NCBI RefSeq assembly: GCF_001261715.1
Contig: NZ_CVRU01000049.1
Location: 1-52,475, forward strand
DNA: 52,475 nt
From: Dysgonomonas sp. HGC4
GTDB taxonomy: Bacteria; Bacteroidota; Bacteroidia; Bacteroidales; Dysgonomonadaceae
Reading direction: 5' to 3'
Within the stretch, counting starts at the first letter, position 1. Every line of letters begins with the position of its first letter. Under the pieces are notes generated by a model. It ran no database searches and had not been told where the DNA came from. It worked only from the letters and a program-made list of their open reading frames with translations. Shown here piece by piece: positions 16,876 to 24,739 of the stretch. The translations under genes were made by a program, and so were the position numbers.

Positions 16876-17562
16876 ATGGCAATTAATTTACAGAAAGGTC
16901 AGCGTATAAACCTAGAGAAAAGTTCAGGCGCAAAACTTGTACAGTTTTGTGTGGGCGTAAACTGGGGTGCTATTGAATATCAAGCCGAAGAAGGCGGTTT
17001 TCTTGGTTTTGGAAAAAAAACAGTAACTAAAACTAAGGATGTAGACTTAGATTTAAGTTGTGCTATGTATGATGAAAATGGTAACTTAGTAGACCACCTA
17101 TATTCTCCATTATACAGACCCGAACTTCTTGCACAATTTGGTTTAAATGCAGGTAAATTAGTTTCAATTACAGGAGCTATGCGTCACACTGGAGATGATC
17201 TGGAAGGTGATAAAGGTGGTGATGACGGTCTTGATAATGAGATTATCACTGTCGATCTTTCTAAATTAGGAACTAACATTCACCGTATTTTCTTCTTTTT
17301 GAACAGTGTAGGTGAAGAAGATTTCTCACAAGTTCCTTACGCTAAAATCAGAATGTACGAAGGTACTCCTGCTAAAGTAGACAGCGTATATGCTGAATAT
17401 AATGTGGTTTCTGAACCTCAATACAGAGGGAAGAAAGCTCTTATCATGGGAGAACTTTACAAGAAAGGTGATGATTGGAAATTTAATGCGATTGGTGATG
17501 CATTCGAAGATGTATTCCTTGGACAAACTATCCAACGCATCTCTCAAAACTATGCTAAATAA
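16876..17562 (+). CDS. TerD-family protein 3 (TerZ-like, with insertion)
   Basis: The 228-residue protein shares the MAINLQKGQRINL opening and the TerD core but carries an insertion of about 20-25 residues rich in Gly and Lys (GFLGFGKKTVTKTKDV, about 45-60) just before the Ca2+ loop VDLDLSCAMYDENG. The second acidic stretch is HTGDDLEGDKGGDDGLDNE (about 110-128). It lacks the IHDxExRKQNFGQV block of the other two and has LNSVGEEDFSQVPYAKIRMYEG instead, as in the TerZ/YceC branch. Its gene is followed by a hairpin terminator-like structure, so later genes may be transcribed partly from their own promoter. Confidence 0.9.
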   Translation: MAINLQKGQRINLEKSSGAKLVQFCVGVNWGAIEYQAEEGGFLGFGKKTVTKTKDVDLDLSCAMYDENGNLVDHLYSPLYRPELLAQFGLNAGKLVSITGAMRHTGDDLEGDKGGDDGLDNEIITVDLSKLGTNIHRIFFFLNSVGEEDFSQVPYAKIRMYEGTPAKVDSVYAEYNVVSEPQYRGKKALIMGELYKKGDDWKFNAIGDAFEDVFLGQTIQRISQNYAK

Positions 17563-17584
17563 TTTTTAAGCATAATATATTTTT

Positions 17585-17640
17585 ATCCTTTTTGCTTTTG
17601 TGTATCTTTATCAAGATTACATTTTAGCAAAAAGGATTTT
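17585..17640 (+). terminator. Hairpin after the third terD gene
   Basis: ATCCTTTTTGCT (17585-17596) pairs perfectly with AGCAAAAAGGAT (17626-17637), closing a 29-nt loop and running into TTTTT. The long loop makes it weaker than the other terminators here; it may cut transcription between the terD and telA parts of the island. Confidence 0.6.
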
Positions 17641-17641
17641 T

Positions 17642-17656
17642 AAGGTTTAAGACCTT
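17642..17656. repeat. Degenerate palindrome AAGGTTTAAGACCTT
   Basis: This lies directly after the terminator and resembles the AGGTCTGnGACCT family; a second variant, AAGGTCTAAGCCCTT, is at 21365-21379 after the third-last VWA gene of the island. Confidence 0.5.
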
Positions 17657-17741
17657 TTTATTAATTTGCCAAATCATAAAATTTTGATTGACATATTTTA
17701 GAATTATACAAGCGTGTAATTTCTTGCTAAAACAATAAAAT

Positions 17742-17754
17742 AGGTCTGTGACCT
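17742..17754. repeat. AGGTCTGnGACCT palindrome, copy 2
   Basis: AGGTCTGTGACCT, 36 nt upstream of the telA-like start. With flanks (17741-17758) it is the exact 18-nt inverted partner of 16177-16194. Confidence 0.8.
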
Positions 17755-17790
17755 TAAAACATTACTGATATTTTAAATAATAAACATAAT

Positions 17791-18888
17791 ATGGATACTA
17801 CTAATAATAACATCCCGACGCCCTCTCTTCAGAGAATAGACAATCAAGGAAATATAAATCTGGAGAAACTAGGTCAAAACGAAATCAGCAGATTGTCTGA
17901 GCTAAATAAAAGCTTAGTAGTAACAGATGTAAACTCAGTTCTAAATTATGGAGCCGATTTACAATCGACCATGGAAAAATACAGTAATGATTTTCTAAGC
18001 TCGGTCAGAACATTCAACTCTGGAGAAGTTGGTACACATATCAGTGATCTTCTTACCGAACTTAACTATATAGATGTAGATGAATTAAATCAAAGTGGAT
18101 TCAAAGCCTTTTTGAGCAAGATTCCTTTATTGAAAAATATGGTTGTCAACGTAAAAAGAATATTCCAGAAATACGACACTGTTATTTCTAATGTTGACAA
18201 AATATCAAATAAAATTAAAGCAGGTCGTATCAATTCTTTGAAAGACAATACTGCTTTACAAACAATGTTCGACAACAATGTTGAGTACATTAAACAAATA
18301 GAACAGCTTATTATTGCAGGACAACTTAAATTCCAAGAGCTACAAGTAAAATTGGCTGAGATGGAAGGCAACCCTGCAAACTATAAAGATTACGAGATTT
18401 CGGATCTTAGAGAATACATCATGCGTCTCGACAAACGCCTTGCCGATATGAAAATTATCCGCTACGTAATGATGCAATCGCTAGCTCAAATACGTGTCGT
18501 ACAAAACAACAATACCGCTATTGCAGACAAAGCTCAATCTATTATTTCGACAACAATACCTGTTTGGAAAAATCAGTTGACTATTGCAGTCGCTTTATAC
18601 CGACAAAAAGCAAATGTGGAAATGCAACGCAAGGTTGCCGAAACCACTAACACTATATTAGAAAAGAATGCCGAACTGCTTCGTCAAAATAGTATTGAAG
18701 TAGCTCGCGAAAACGAAAATACGGTAGTATCTATCGATACATTGAAGAAAACAACTCAATCGCTTATCAGCACATTAGACGAGGTGAAGAAAATACACGA
18801 AGAAGGTATGCGTAACCGACAAGTGTTAGATAAAGAATTGCAAACATTAGAAACTGAACTTAGAAAAAACGTTCAGGGAGTTCGTTAA
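17791..18888 (+). CDS. telA: TelA/KlaA-like toxic-anion resistance protein
   Basis: The 365-residue protein is almost entirely helical and matches the TelA (toxic anion resistance, TelA/KlaA) family in length and landmarks: an N-terminal region rich in polar residues, a KYDTVISNVDKISNKIKAG helix (about 125-145), a central RLADMKIIRYVMMQSLAQIRVVQ helix (about 213-240) and the conserved TTIPVWKNQLTIAVALYRQK segment (about 250-270), then a long coiled C-terminus (TTNTILEKNAELLRQNSIEV onward). It has no membrane segment. TelA proteins are linked to tellurite and cell-envelope stress; their biochemical job is unclear. In this island it sits between the terD genes and a 320-aa helical partner. Confidence 0.88.
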   Translation: MDTTNNNIPTPSLQRIDNQGNINLEKLGQNEISRLSELNKSLVVTDVNSVLNYGADLQSTMEKYSNDFLSSVRTFNSGEVGTHISDLLTELNYIDVDELNQSGFKAFLSKIPLLKNMVVNVKRIFQKYDTVISNVDKISNKIKAGRINSLKDNTALQTMFDNNVEYIKQIEQLIIAGQLKFQELQVKLAEMEGNPANYKDYEISDLREYIMRLDKRLADMKIIRYVMMQSLAQIRVVQNNNTAIADKAQSIISTTIPVWKNQLTIAVALYRQKANVEMQRKVAETTNTILEKNAELLRQNSIEVARENENTVVSIDTLKKTTQSLISTLDEVKKIHEEGMRNRQVLDKELQTLETELRKNVQGVR

Positions 18889-18890
18889 TA

Positions 18891-18903
18891 AGGTCTGAGA
18901 CCT
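18891..18903. repeat. AGGTCTGnGACCT palindrome, copy 3
   Basis: AGGTCTGAGACCT begins 3 nt after the telA-like stop codon. With one more base on each side it is a perfect 15-nt palindrome around a central G. Confidence 0.8.
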
Positions 18904-18985
18904 TGATTCATCCTTTAACAGGTATATTGCCAAAATAATTATAGAGGAAATATACCTGATAAAAGTTGAAAGTACCCCATTTTAA

Positions 18986-19948
18986 ATGACCGATTACAGA
19001 ACCGAAATATTAGATGCTTCGGATAAAATAATTCAGAGATTATACGACCTCATTACTTTTTTTGAGGATCCTGTAATCATGAAAATTTATCTGCAAAGTC
19101 AGGTCATTCATAAACTCTTTGAAGAGAACCCCGACATTGATATTAATAAGCTCGAATTATATCATATACAGTTTACATCCACGCTTATAGACCTTCTCGA
19201 GAAAATCAGAAAGAAGAATGAACGTGTTGTAAATATGATGGAAAATGAGATAGAGCTTAATTCTGACATGATTGCAAAATTAAAACAAGCAATTACTCAA
19301 GAAGGAGGATTTGAGGCTGAAAAGTTACAACAGGCTCAACGCATCACCCGATCTATCTACAATCTGCATAAAGCATTATCATCTCAATCGTCAGAATACC
19401 CTTACACTGACAACATTAATGCTTTTAGTCTTAAATATTACAAGGATTATTTCTTTGATGCTGATCCTCAATTGTTGACTTCATTGACAGCATATAATCA
19501 TTCGGATGCTTATAGAAATACATTCGGTGCTATTGACAAAAAACTATTGACCGATCTTGTCAAGAAGAGCTATAAGGTTCAATTCTGTTTTGGGATAAGG
19601 ATCAATAATACATTGATGGAAATTTATAAGATTTGGGGTGAAGAAAGTTATTTTTCTTTTCAACCAACTAAGAATAATTTTCTGCCTTGTGATATAAATG
19701 TATTCCCTTACAAAGAGTGGGAAAGTGAGTCATCCAAGAAAGAACGATCTATAAAGGAGTTGATGCAGAAAAACCGTCAGCTAGAAAAAGATATAAAGTT
19801 CAATCTGCGACATATAGATTCTGACATTTCATTACTTCTGGATGAAAACCTGAAAAGGATAACCGAACTCGATTTTCTGGCAGACTTAGAGAATATAGAT
19901 ATTCAAGCTAATACGCTAAGAACGATGATCGAAACAAAAATGATATAA
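18986..19948 (+). CDS. Uncharacterised 320-aa helical protein of the Ter island
   Basis: I do not recognise this protein. It is predominantly helical, with coiled-coil-like stretches at about 60-110 (LLEKIRKKNERVVNMMENEI), 115-130 and 245-300 (KKERSIKELMQKNRQLEKDI). A short possibly globular middle (about 140-235) includes SLKYYKDYFFDADPQLL and FCFGIRINNTLMEIYKIWGE. It has no signal peptide, membrane segment or catalytic motif. It starts 97 nt after telA and ends 9 nt before the first VWA gene, so it is tightly linked to the VWA group. By position and composition it may be a scaffold or adaptor between TelA and the VWA proteins. This is inference only. Confidence 0.8.
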   Translation: MTDYRTEILDASDKIIQRLYDLITFFEDPVIMKIYLQSQVIHKLFEENPDIDINKLELYHIQFTSTLIDLLEKIRKKNERVVNMMENEIELNSDMIAKLKQAITQEGGFEAEKLQQAQRITRSIYNLHKALSSQSSEYPYTDNINAFSLKYYKDYFFDADPQLLTSLTAYNHSDAYRNTFGAIDKKLLTDLVKKSYKVQFCFGIRINNTLMEIYKIWGEESYFSFQPTKNNFLPCDINVFPYKEWESESSKKERSIKELMQKNRQLEKDIKFNLRHIDSDISLLLDENLKRITELDFLADLENIDIQANTLRTMIETKMI

Positions 19949-19957
19949 CGATATAAT

Positions 19958-20599
19958 ATGAGACGACTTCCTGTATATCTGCTTTTGGACACCTCAGCCT
20001 CAATGAAAGGTGAGCCTATTGAAGCCTTAATAAAAGGAATCGATACTATGATAAGGGCTCTGCGACAAAATCCGCAGGCAATAGAAAGCGTATACATAAG
20101 TATCATCACATTCAGTAATACAGCACAAGTACTAATTCCATTGACCGATTTGGGATCATTTCAGATGACCGAACTGAAAGCTACGGGACAAACCGCACTT
20201 GGTGCTGCTCTTAGATTGGTTACAGATAGAATAAATTCGGAAATCAAAAGAAATACGATGAAAGAAAAAGGTGACTGGAAACCTATTGTATTTATTATGA
20301 CCGATGGTGTTCCAATTGACGACTGGAAGAAAGGAGCCGCTTATTTTGCAACCTGCAAAACAGCATACACCGTTGCTTGTGCAGCAGGAAGTCAGGCTGA
20401 TACTTCCGTATTGAAGCAGATAACTCCGCATGTTATCAGCCTCGAAAAGGCAGATGAGGATAGCATGTCTCGCTTCTTTTTATGGATGTCATCTTCTATC
20501 GGAACAACCTCTGTGAGGGTCGAAAGTAACGGAGATACTCTCGAACTATCTAGTCTGGACGAATTACCTCCACCCCCACCCGATATAAATATTCTTTGA
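19958..20599 (+). CDS. terY: TerY-type VWA-domain protein 1
   Basis: The 213-residue protein is a single von Willebrand factor A domain. It starts MRRLPVYLLLDTSASMKGEP, which holds the metal-ion-dependent adhesion site D-x-S-x-S (residues 11-15). The MIDAS Thr lies in ATGQTALGAAL (about 76-86) and the Asp in FIMTDGVPID (about 112-121). The C-terminus is Pro-rich (LPPPPPDINIL). TerY proteins are cytoplasmic, bind Mg2+ or another divalent metal and act with a PP2C phosphatase and a kinase, the TerY-P triad, all of which follow in this operon. It is the first of four tandem VWA genes. Confidence 0.93.
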   Translation: MRRLPVYLLLDTSASMKGEPIEALIKGIDTMIRALRQNPQAIESVYISIITFSNTAQVLIPLTDLGSFQMTELKATGQTALGAALRLVTDRINSEIKRNTMKEKGDWKPIVFIMTDGVPIDDWKKGAAYFATCKTAYTVACAAGSQADTSVLKQITPHVISLEKADEDSMSRFFLWMSSSIGTTSVRVESNGDTLELSSLDELPPPPPDINIL

Positions 20600-20628
20600 G
20601 CTCTCAGCTCTTTTTGTTGCTTTGGCAA
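20598..20628 (+). other. Two small hairpins at the end of terY 1
   Basis: GAGCT-CTC-AGCTC (20598-20610) overlaps the stop codon and is followed by TTTTT, and GTTGC-TTTG-GCAAC follows (20615-20628). The first has the same 5-3-5 form as the AGGTC-TGn-GACCT repeats and the same position next to a stop codon, but a different sequence. Confidence 0.45.
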
Positions 20629-20714
20629 CTATAGAAGCCTGAGTTAGCTATCTTAAAAAAACTATTGCATTAAATAGTTGAAATTACTTGAAACAAACAT
20701 AAAACCTAAATAGC

Positions 20715-21353
20715 ATGAGAAGATTACCCGTTTACTTAGTTTTAGATACATCTGGATCGATGCATGGAGAGCCTATTGAAGCTCTAAAAAACGGTGTACA
20801 GGTTCTTATATCAACCTTACGTCAAGACCCATACGCATTAGAAACTGCATACTTGAGTATCATCACTTTTGATTCTTCTGTAAAACAGGTTGTGCCTTTA
20901 ACCGAGTTATCGATGTTTCAGATGCCAGACCTCAAAGCAAATGGAACAACTGCTCTTGGAGAAGCTTTGAGCGTATTGGCAAAAACGGTAGATAGTGAGG
21001 TTCAAAAAACAACAGTTAAGGACAAAGGAGATTGGAAGCCATTGATTTTTTTAATGACAGATGGTGCTCCTACTGATGATTGGCAAAAGGGATTGAACGA
21101 ATTCAAAAAACATAAATATGGTATGGTTATCGCCTGTGCAGCAGGACAGAATGCCAATACCTCTATATTAAAACAAATTACAGAAACAGTAGTACAATTG
21201 GATAATGCCGATAGTGGAACCATTAAAGCATTCTTCAAATGGGTATCAGCATCCATAAGTCTTGGAAGCCAGAAAATTGAATCAGGTGGACAAGAAATTT
21301 CAGGATTGAGCGAGCTTCCGCCACCTCCACCCGAAGTAAATATTGTACTATAA
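20715..21353 (+). CDS. terY: TerY-type VWA-domain protein 2
   Basis: The 212-residue VWA protein is paralogous to its neighbours: MRRLPVYLVLDTSGSMHGEP with MIDAS D-T-S-G-S, NGTTALGEAL with the MIDAS Thr (about 77-86), and FLMTDGAPTDDW with the MIDAS Asp. It ends LPPPPPEVNIVL, close to the tail of VWA 1. It begins 115 nt after VWA 1, a gap that holds two small hairpins, and ends 43 nt before VWA 3. All metal-binding residues are present, so it should be active in metal-dependent binding of a partner protein. Confidence 0.93.
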   Translation: MRRLPVYLVLDTSGSMHGEPIEALKNGVQVLISTLRQDPYALETAYLSIITFDSSVKQVVPLTELSMFQMPDLKANGTTALGEALSVLAKTVDSEVQKTTVKDKGDWKPLIFLMTDGAPTDDWQKGLNEFKKHKYGMVIACAAGQNANTSILKQITETVVQLDNADSGTIKAFFKWVSASISLGSQKIESGGQEISGLSELPPPPPEVNIVL

Positions 21354-21396
21354 ATTATTCATTAAAGGTCTAAGCCCTTAAGATATAAGAAATGTT

Positions 21397-22032
21397 ATGA
21401 GAAGATTACCAGTATATTTATTATTAGATACGTCGGGATCGATGAAAGGCGAGCCCATCGAGTCCGTAAAAGTAGGATTAGAATCTATGGTTTCGAGCCT
21501 TAGACAAGATCCGTTTGCTCTTGAATCGGTTTTCATAAGTATTATTACTTTCGATAGAGAAGTAAAACAGATACTACCTCTTACTGAACTCGAAAACCTG
21601 CAATTACCCGAAATAGTTACTCCCGAATCGGGACCCACTCATTTAGGGGAAGCTTTAGAAGTATTATGCAAAAAGGTCGACTTGGAAGTAAAACTAAGTA
21701 CCTCTGACGAAAAAGGAGACTGGATGCCTTTGCTCTTCATTATGACTGACGGTAAACCTTCTGATCTACAAAAATATAATCAGATGATACCCGAAGTTAA
21801 GAAACGTAACTTTGCAAGTATCATAGCATGTGCAGCAGGTGTAAAAGCTGATACTAAACCATTATTAGCTCTCACTAATCAAGTATATTCTTTGGATACT
21901 ACTGACAGTTCAACATTTCGTCAATTCTTCAAGTGGGTATCGGCATCAGTAAGCGTAGGGAACAGAAGTGTAGGTACAAGCAATGATATTGCACTACCTC
22001 CTCCCCCTCCCGAAATTCATACAGTTATTTAA
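21397..22032 (+). CDS. terY: TerY-type VWA-domain protein 3
   Basis: The 211-residue VWA protein opens MRRLPVYLLLDTSGSMKGEP (MIDAS D-T-S-G-S), has ESGPTHLGEALEVL around the MIDAS Thr (about 76-88) and FIMTDGKPSD with the MIDAS Asp. It ends LPPPPPEIHTVI, the third copy of the Pro-rich tail. It is more diverged in the middle than VWA 1 and 2. A degenerate palindromic repeat lies in the gap before it (21365-21379). Like the others it should be a cytoplasmic partner of the PP2C phosphatase and kinase downstream. Confidence 0.93.
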   Translation: MRRLPVYLLLDTSGSMKGEPIESVKVGLESMVSSLRQDPFALESVFISIITFDREVKQILPLTELENLQLPEIVTPESGPTHLGEALEVLCKKVDLEVKLSTSDEKGDWMPLLFIMTDGKPSDLQKYNQMIPEVKKRNFASIIACAAGVKADTKPLLALTNQVYSLDTTDSSTFRQFFKWVSASVSVGNRSVGTSNDIALPPPPPEIHTVI

Positions 22033-22077
22033 GGTTATATCCTTTTTAATATTGAAGATTCTATTCACAACACACCT

Positions 22078-23142
22078 ATGAGACGACTACCTATATACTT
22101 TTTAATTGATGTTTCTGAATCTATGATTGGGGAACCGCTTCAACATGTACAATCGGGAATGGAAGCCATCATAAAAGAACTTCGTACCGACCCTTATGCA
22201 CTCGAAACTGTTTGTGTCTCCATTATAGCTTTTGCTGGTAAAGCTAAAAAGCTAAATTCGATGGAGGAATTATATAATTTCTACCCTCCCAAGTTACCTA
22301 TTGGCGGAGGTACCTCTTTAGGTAATGCGATGAACTTCCTGATGAATGACATCGACGTTTCTGTAAAGAGAACAACATTGGAAGCCAAAGGAGACTGGAA
22401 ACCCATAATCTTTCTATTTACCGATGGAGCCCCAACTGATTTAACTGATGCTGCTTTTAGCAGATGGGGTGAAAAGTATCGCAAAGGAGCAAATATGATC
22501 GCTATTTCTATTGGCGACAATATGGATACAAGCATATTAACCCAAATAACAGATAATGTACTTAAACTGAAAGATACTGATGAGGTATCATTTAAGGCTT
22601 TCTTTAAATGGGTAACAGCTTCTATAAAAACAACAAGCATGAGCATTAGCGACTTGAGTAGCGATGATTTGAAACTAGCACCTTTCTCAGAAGATATACT
22701 CAGCAAGATAGAAATGGAAATGAGCGCTCCAATAAAAGTGGATGAAAATTTCGCGGTCATTCTAGGGAAATGCCAAACAACCTCTCAACCCTATCTCTTG
22801 AAATATCAAAAACGAATAGGCTCTAACGATTTCTCTCATTTCACAAGAGTAGGAGGTCATAAATTCAAATTTGTAGGAGCCTACCCTATTGACAATTCGT
22901 ACTTCGATATGGTAGACGGATACGCTAACGGCAACTTAAGTGGAAGCAAAATAAACACCGATGAACTTGTAGGATTTCCATCCTGCCCTTGTTGCAGCAA
23001 CCAGATTGCCATTGGCCTTTGCATGTGTGGAAGCATTATGTGCGTAGGTGACGAGCCTATGAGCCATTGCCCTTGGTGCGGCATTCAAGTGTCGTTTAAA
23101 GGCTCGAACGGAGGTATGGATATAGGACGTACACGAGGATAA
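22078..23142 (+). CDS. terY: TerY-type VWA protein 4 with C-terminal zinc-ribbon region
   Basis: This 354-residue protein is longer than its three paralogs. The VWA domain (about 1-195) has MIDAS D-V-S-E-S in MRRLPIYFLIDVSESMIGEP, GGGTSLGNAM with the Thr, and FLFTDGAPTD with the Asp. A second region (about 205-300) is predicted beta-rich (VILGKCQTTSQPYLLKYQKR). It ends in a Cys-rich module (about 302-345): CPCC, CMC, C and CPWCG, enough ligands for one or two Zn2+. It lacks the LPPPPP tail of the others. This TerY-plus-zinc-ribbon form is the one normally found next to PP2C and kinase genes, and here the PP2C gene follows after 50 nt. Confidence 0.93.
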   Translation: MRRLPIYFLIDVSESMIGEPLQHVQSGMEAIIKELRTDPYALETVCVSIIAFAGKAKKLNSMEELYNFYPPKLPIGGGTSLGNAMNFLMNDIDVSVKRTTLEAKGDWKPIIFLFTDGAPTDLTDAAFSRWGEKYRKGANMIAISIGDNMDTSILTQITDNVLKLKDTDEVSFKAFFKWVTASIKTTSMSISDLSSDDLKLAPFSEDILSKIEMEMSAPIKVDENFAVILGKCQTTSQPYLLKYQKRIGSNDFSHFTRVGGHKFKFVGAYPIDNSYFDMVDGYANGNLSGSKINTDELVGFPSCPCCSNQIAIGLCMCGSIMCVGDEPMSHCPWCGIQVSFKGSNGGMDIGRTRG

Positions 23143-23192
23143 GAAATCCTTAACATGATTCCACTGGAAAATGTGGTAAAATTTGATACAAT

Positions 23193-24737
23193 ATGGATTT
23201 TGAAAAGATCATAGCTTATCTGAACATTCAGCCCGAAGATAAAGAAAAACTCGCTGAGTTTTTTGAAAGGGAAGAAATCAGAGAATTTCTTTTACAAGAA
23301 TGGGAAGTGTTCCTAAAAACAGACTGTTCGCCGGTAGAGGAAGATATTATTAATAATGAAAACTGTATTTCAGATAACCCTGATAACGATATAAATATGG
23401 CGATGATACCCAACATTCCCGAAGATGAGGAAACAAAAGCTCGTCAAACGGTAAATAATCAATACACAGATTCAAAAGACAATGATCTTGACCGAAAGTT
23501 GAAAAGCAAGCATATACAACTACAAAACGGGAAAGTGAATCAAGCTTATCAATGTTTATTCGACATTACCGTTTTCGATATTGCAGATATTGGAGATTTT
23601 GAATTAGTAGGATTAGAAGAAATAGGATTGAAATTTAATCCTTTAACCGATCTTATTGAGGGAATACCCAATAAAGCAGGAGATCATCGCATTATACTAA
23701 AATGTAAACGTAGTGAATGGGCTGAAGGCGATCCTATTTTTGAGCGACCAATCACACTTATTATCAATCCCGATCCCCGTTCATTATGGAATAATATCCC
23801 TACTCCAACCAGTATCGAATATTACAAGCCCGACTCAGATTGTAAATATGTAAAGGTCGAAAAGACAAAAGGAATTTTTGGCTTAGGAAAGAAGGAGCAG
23901 AAAGATATTGTTGCAGCAAGCCAACGAGGACGATCGCACGCTCACGAAGGCACACCTCGCGATGATGATTTCAGCATTACACATCAAGACGAAGAAGGAT
24001 GGTACATAATGACTGTTGCCGACGGTGCAGGTTCTGCCAAGTATTCGCGACAAGGCTCACTTATTGCATGCCAAACGGTATCGGATATATGCAATACCCA
24101 ATTCAGTAAATACAATAAAGAAGCTGACGAGCTGATCAAGGATTTTGAAAAAGACAGCTCCGATGTTAAGCGAAAAAAACTAGGAGATGCTCTATATAAT
24201 ATTATAGGTTCGGCTGTTTTCAAAGCATACAAGAATATAGAAAAAGAGGCTCAAGACAAAGAGAATCAATTAAAGGATTATGCGACTACTTTACTTGTGA
24301 CTGTTTCTAAAAAATTCAAATTTGGATGGTTCGTTGCTGCTTTTTGGGTGGGTGATGGAGGTATTGGCATCTATAATAAAGAAACTCAATACCTGAAAAT
24401 TATGGGAGAACCCGATGGAGGCGAATTTGCAGGTCAAACCCGTTTTCTTACCATGCCCGAAATAATGCAACCAACTGAAATATATAAACGTCTCCGCTTC
24501 GAAATTGTAGAAGATTTCACGGCATTGATACTTATGTCAGATGGCATTACCGATCCCAAATTTGAGACAGATGCCAACTTAAACCGAATAGAAAAATGGA
24601 ATAAGCTTTGGGAGGATATTACCTCGTCTGTTGATCTGACTGACGACAACGAAAATTCGGCAGAGCAATTATTACAATGGTTAGATTTCTGGTCACAAGG
24701 TAATCACGATGACAGAACGATAGCAATACTTTACTAA
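23193..24737 (+). CDS. PP2C-type protein phosphatase with N-terminal Ig-like domain
   Basis: The 514-residue protein has a C-terminal PP2C domain (about 245-514) with the metal-binding acidic residues in place: RDDDFS (257-259), VADGAGSAKYS (Asp277), VGDGGIG (Asp388), MSDGITDP (Asp450) and HDDRT (506-507). It should remove phosphate from Ser/Thr using Mn2+ or Mg2+. The N-terminus (about 1-95) is acidic and low in order. Between them, about 105-195, is a beta-rich module (GLKFNPLTDLIEGIPNKAGD then ITLIINPDP) like the Ig-like putative-binding (He_PIG) type. That extra module is unusual for a cytoplasmic PP2C. The kinase gene starts 2 nt after its stop, so the pair is translationally linked. Together with TerY it forms the TerY-P triad. 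Confidence 0.9.
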   Translation: MDFEKIIAYLNIQPEDKEKLAEFFEREEIREFLLQEWEVFLKTDCSPVEEDIINNENCISDNPDNDINMAMIPNIPEDEETKARQTVNNQYTDSKDNDLDRKLKSKHIQLQNGKVNQAYQCLFDITVFDIADIGDFELVGLEEIGLKFNPLTDLIEGIPNKAGDHRIILKCKRSEWAEGDPIFERPITLIINPDPRSLWNNIPTPTSIEYYKPDSDCKYVKVEKTKGIFGLGKKEQKDIVAASQRGRSHAHEGTPRDDDFSITHQDEEGWYIMTVADGAGSAKYSRQGSLIACQTVSDICNTQFSKYNKEADELIKDFEKDSSDVKRKKLGDALYNIIGSAVFKAYKNIEKEAQDKENQLKDYATTLLVTVSKKFKFGWFVAAFWVGDGGIGIYNKETQYLKIMGEPDGGEFAGQTRFLTMPEIMQPTEIYKRLRFEIVEDFTALILMSDGITDPKFETDANLNRIEKWNKLWEDITSSVDLTDDNENSAEQLLQWLDFWSQGNHDDRTIAILY

Positions 24738-24739
24738 TA

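Noticed and set aside
15627-17562. Mobile-element origin of the Ter island
   Set aside because: No integrase, transposase, tRNA gene, direct repeat or change in base composition was seen at its borders within the window.
22281-22760. 159-codon minus-strand frame opposite VWA 4
   Set aside because: It is antisense to a conserved VWA gene and has no recognisable motif.
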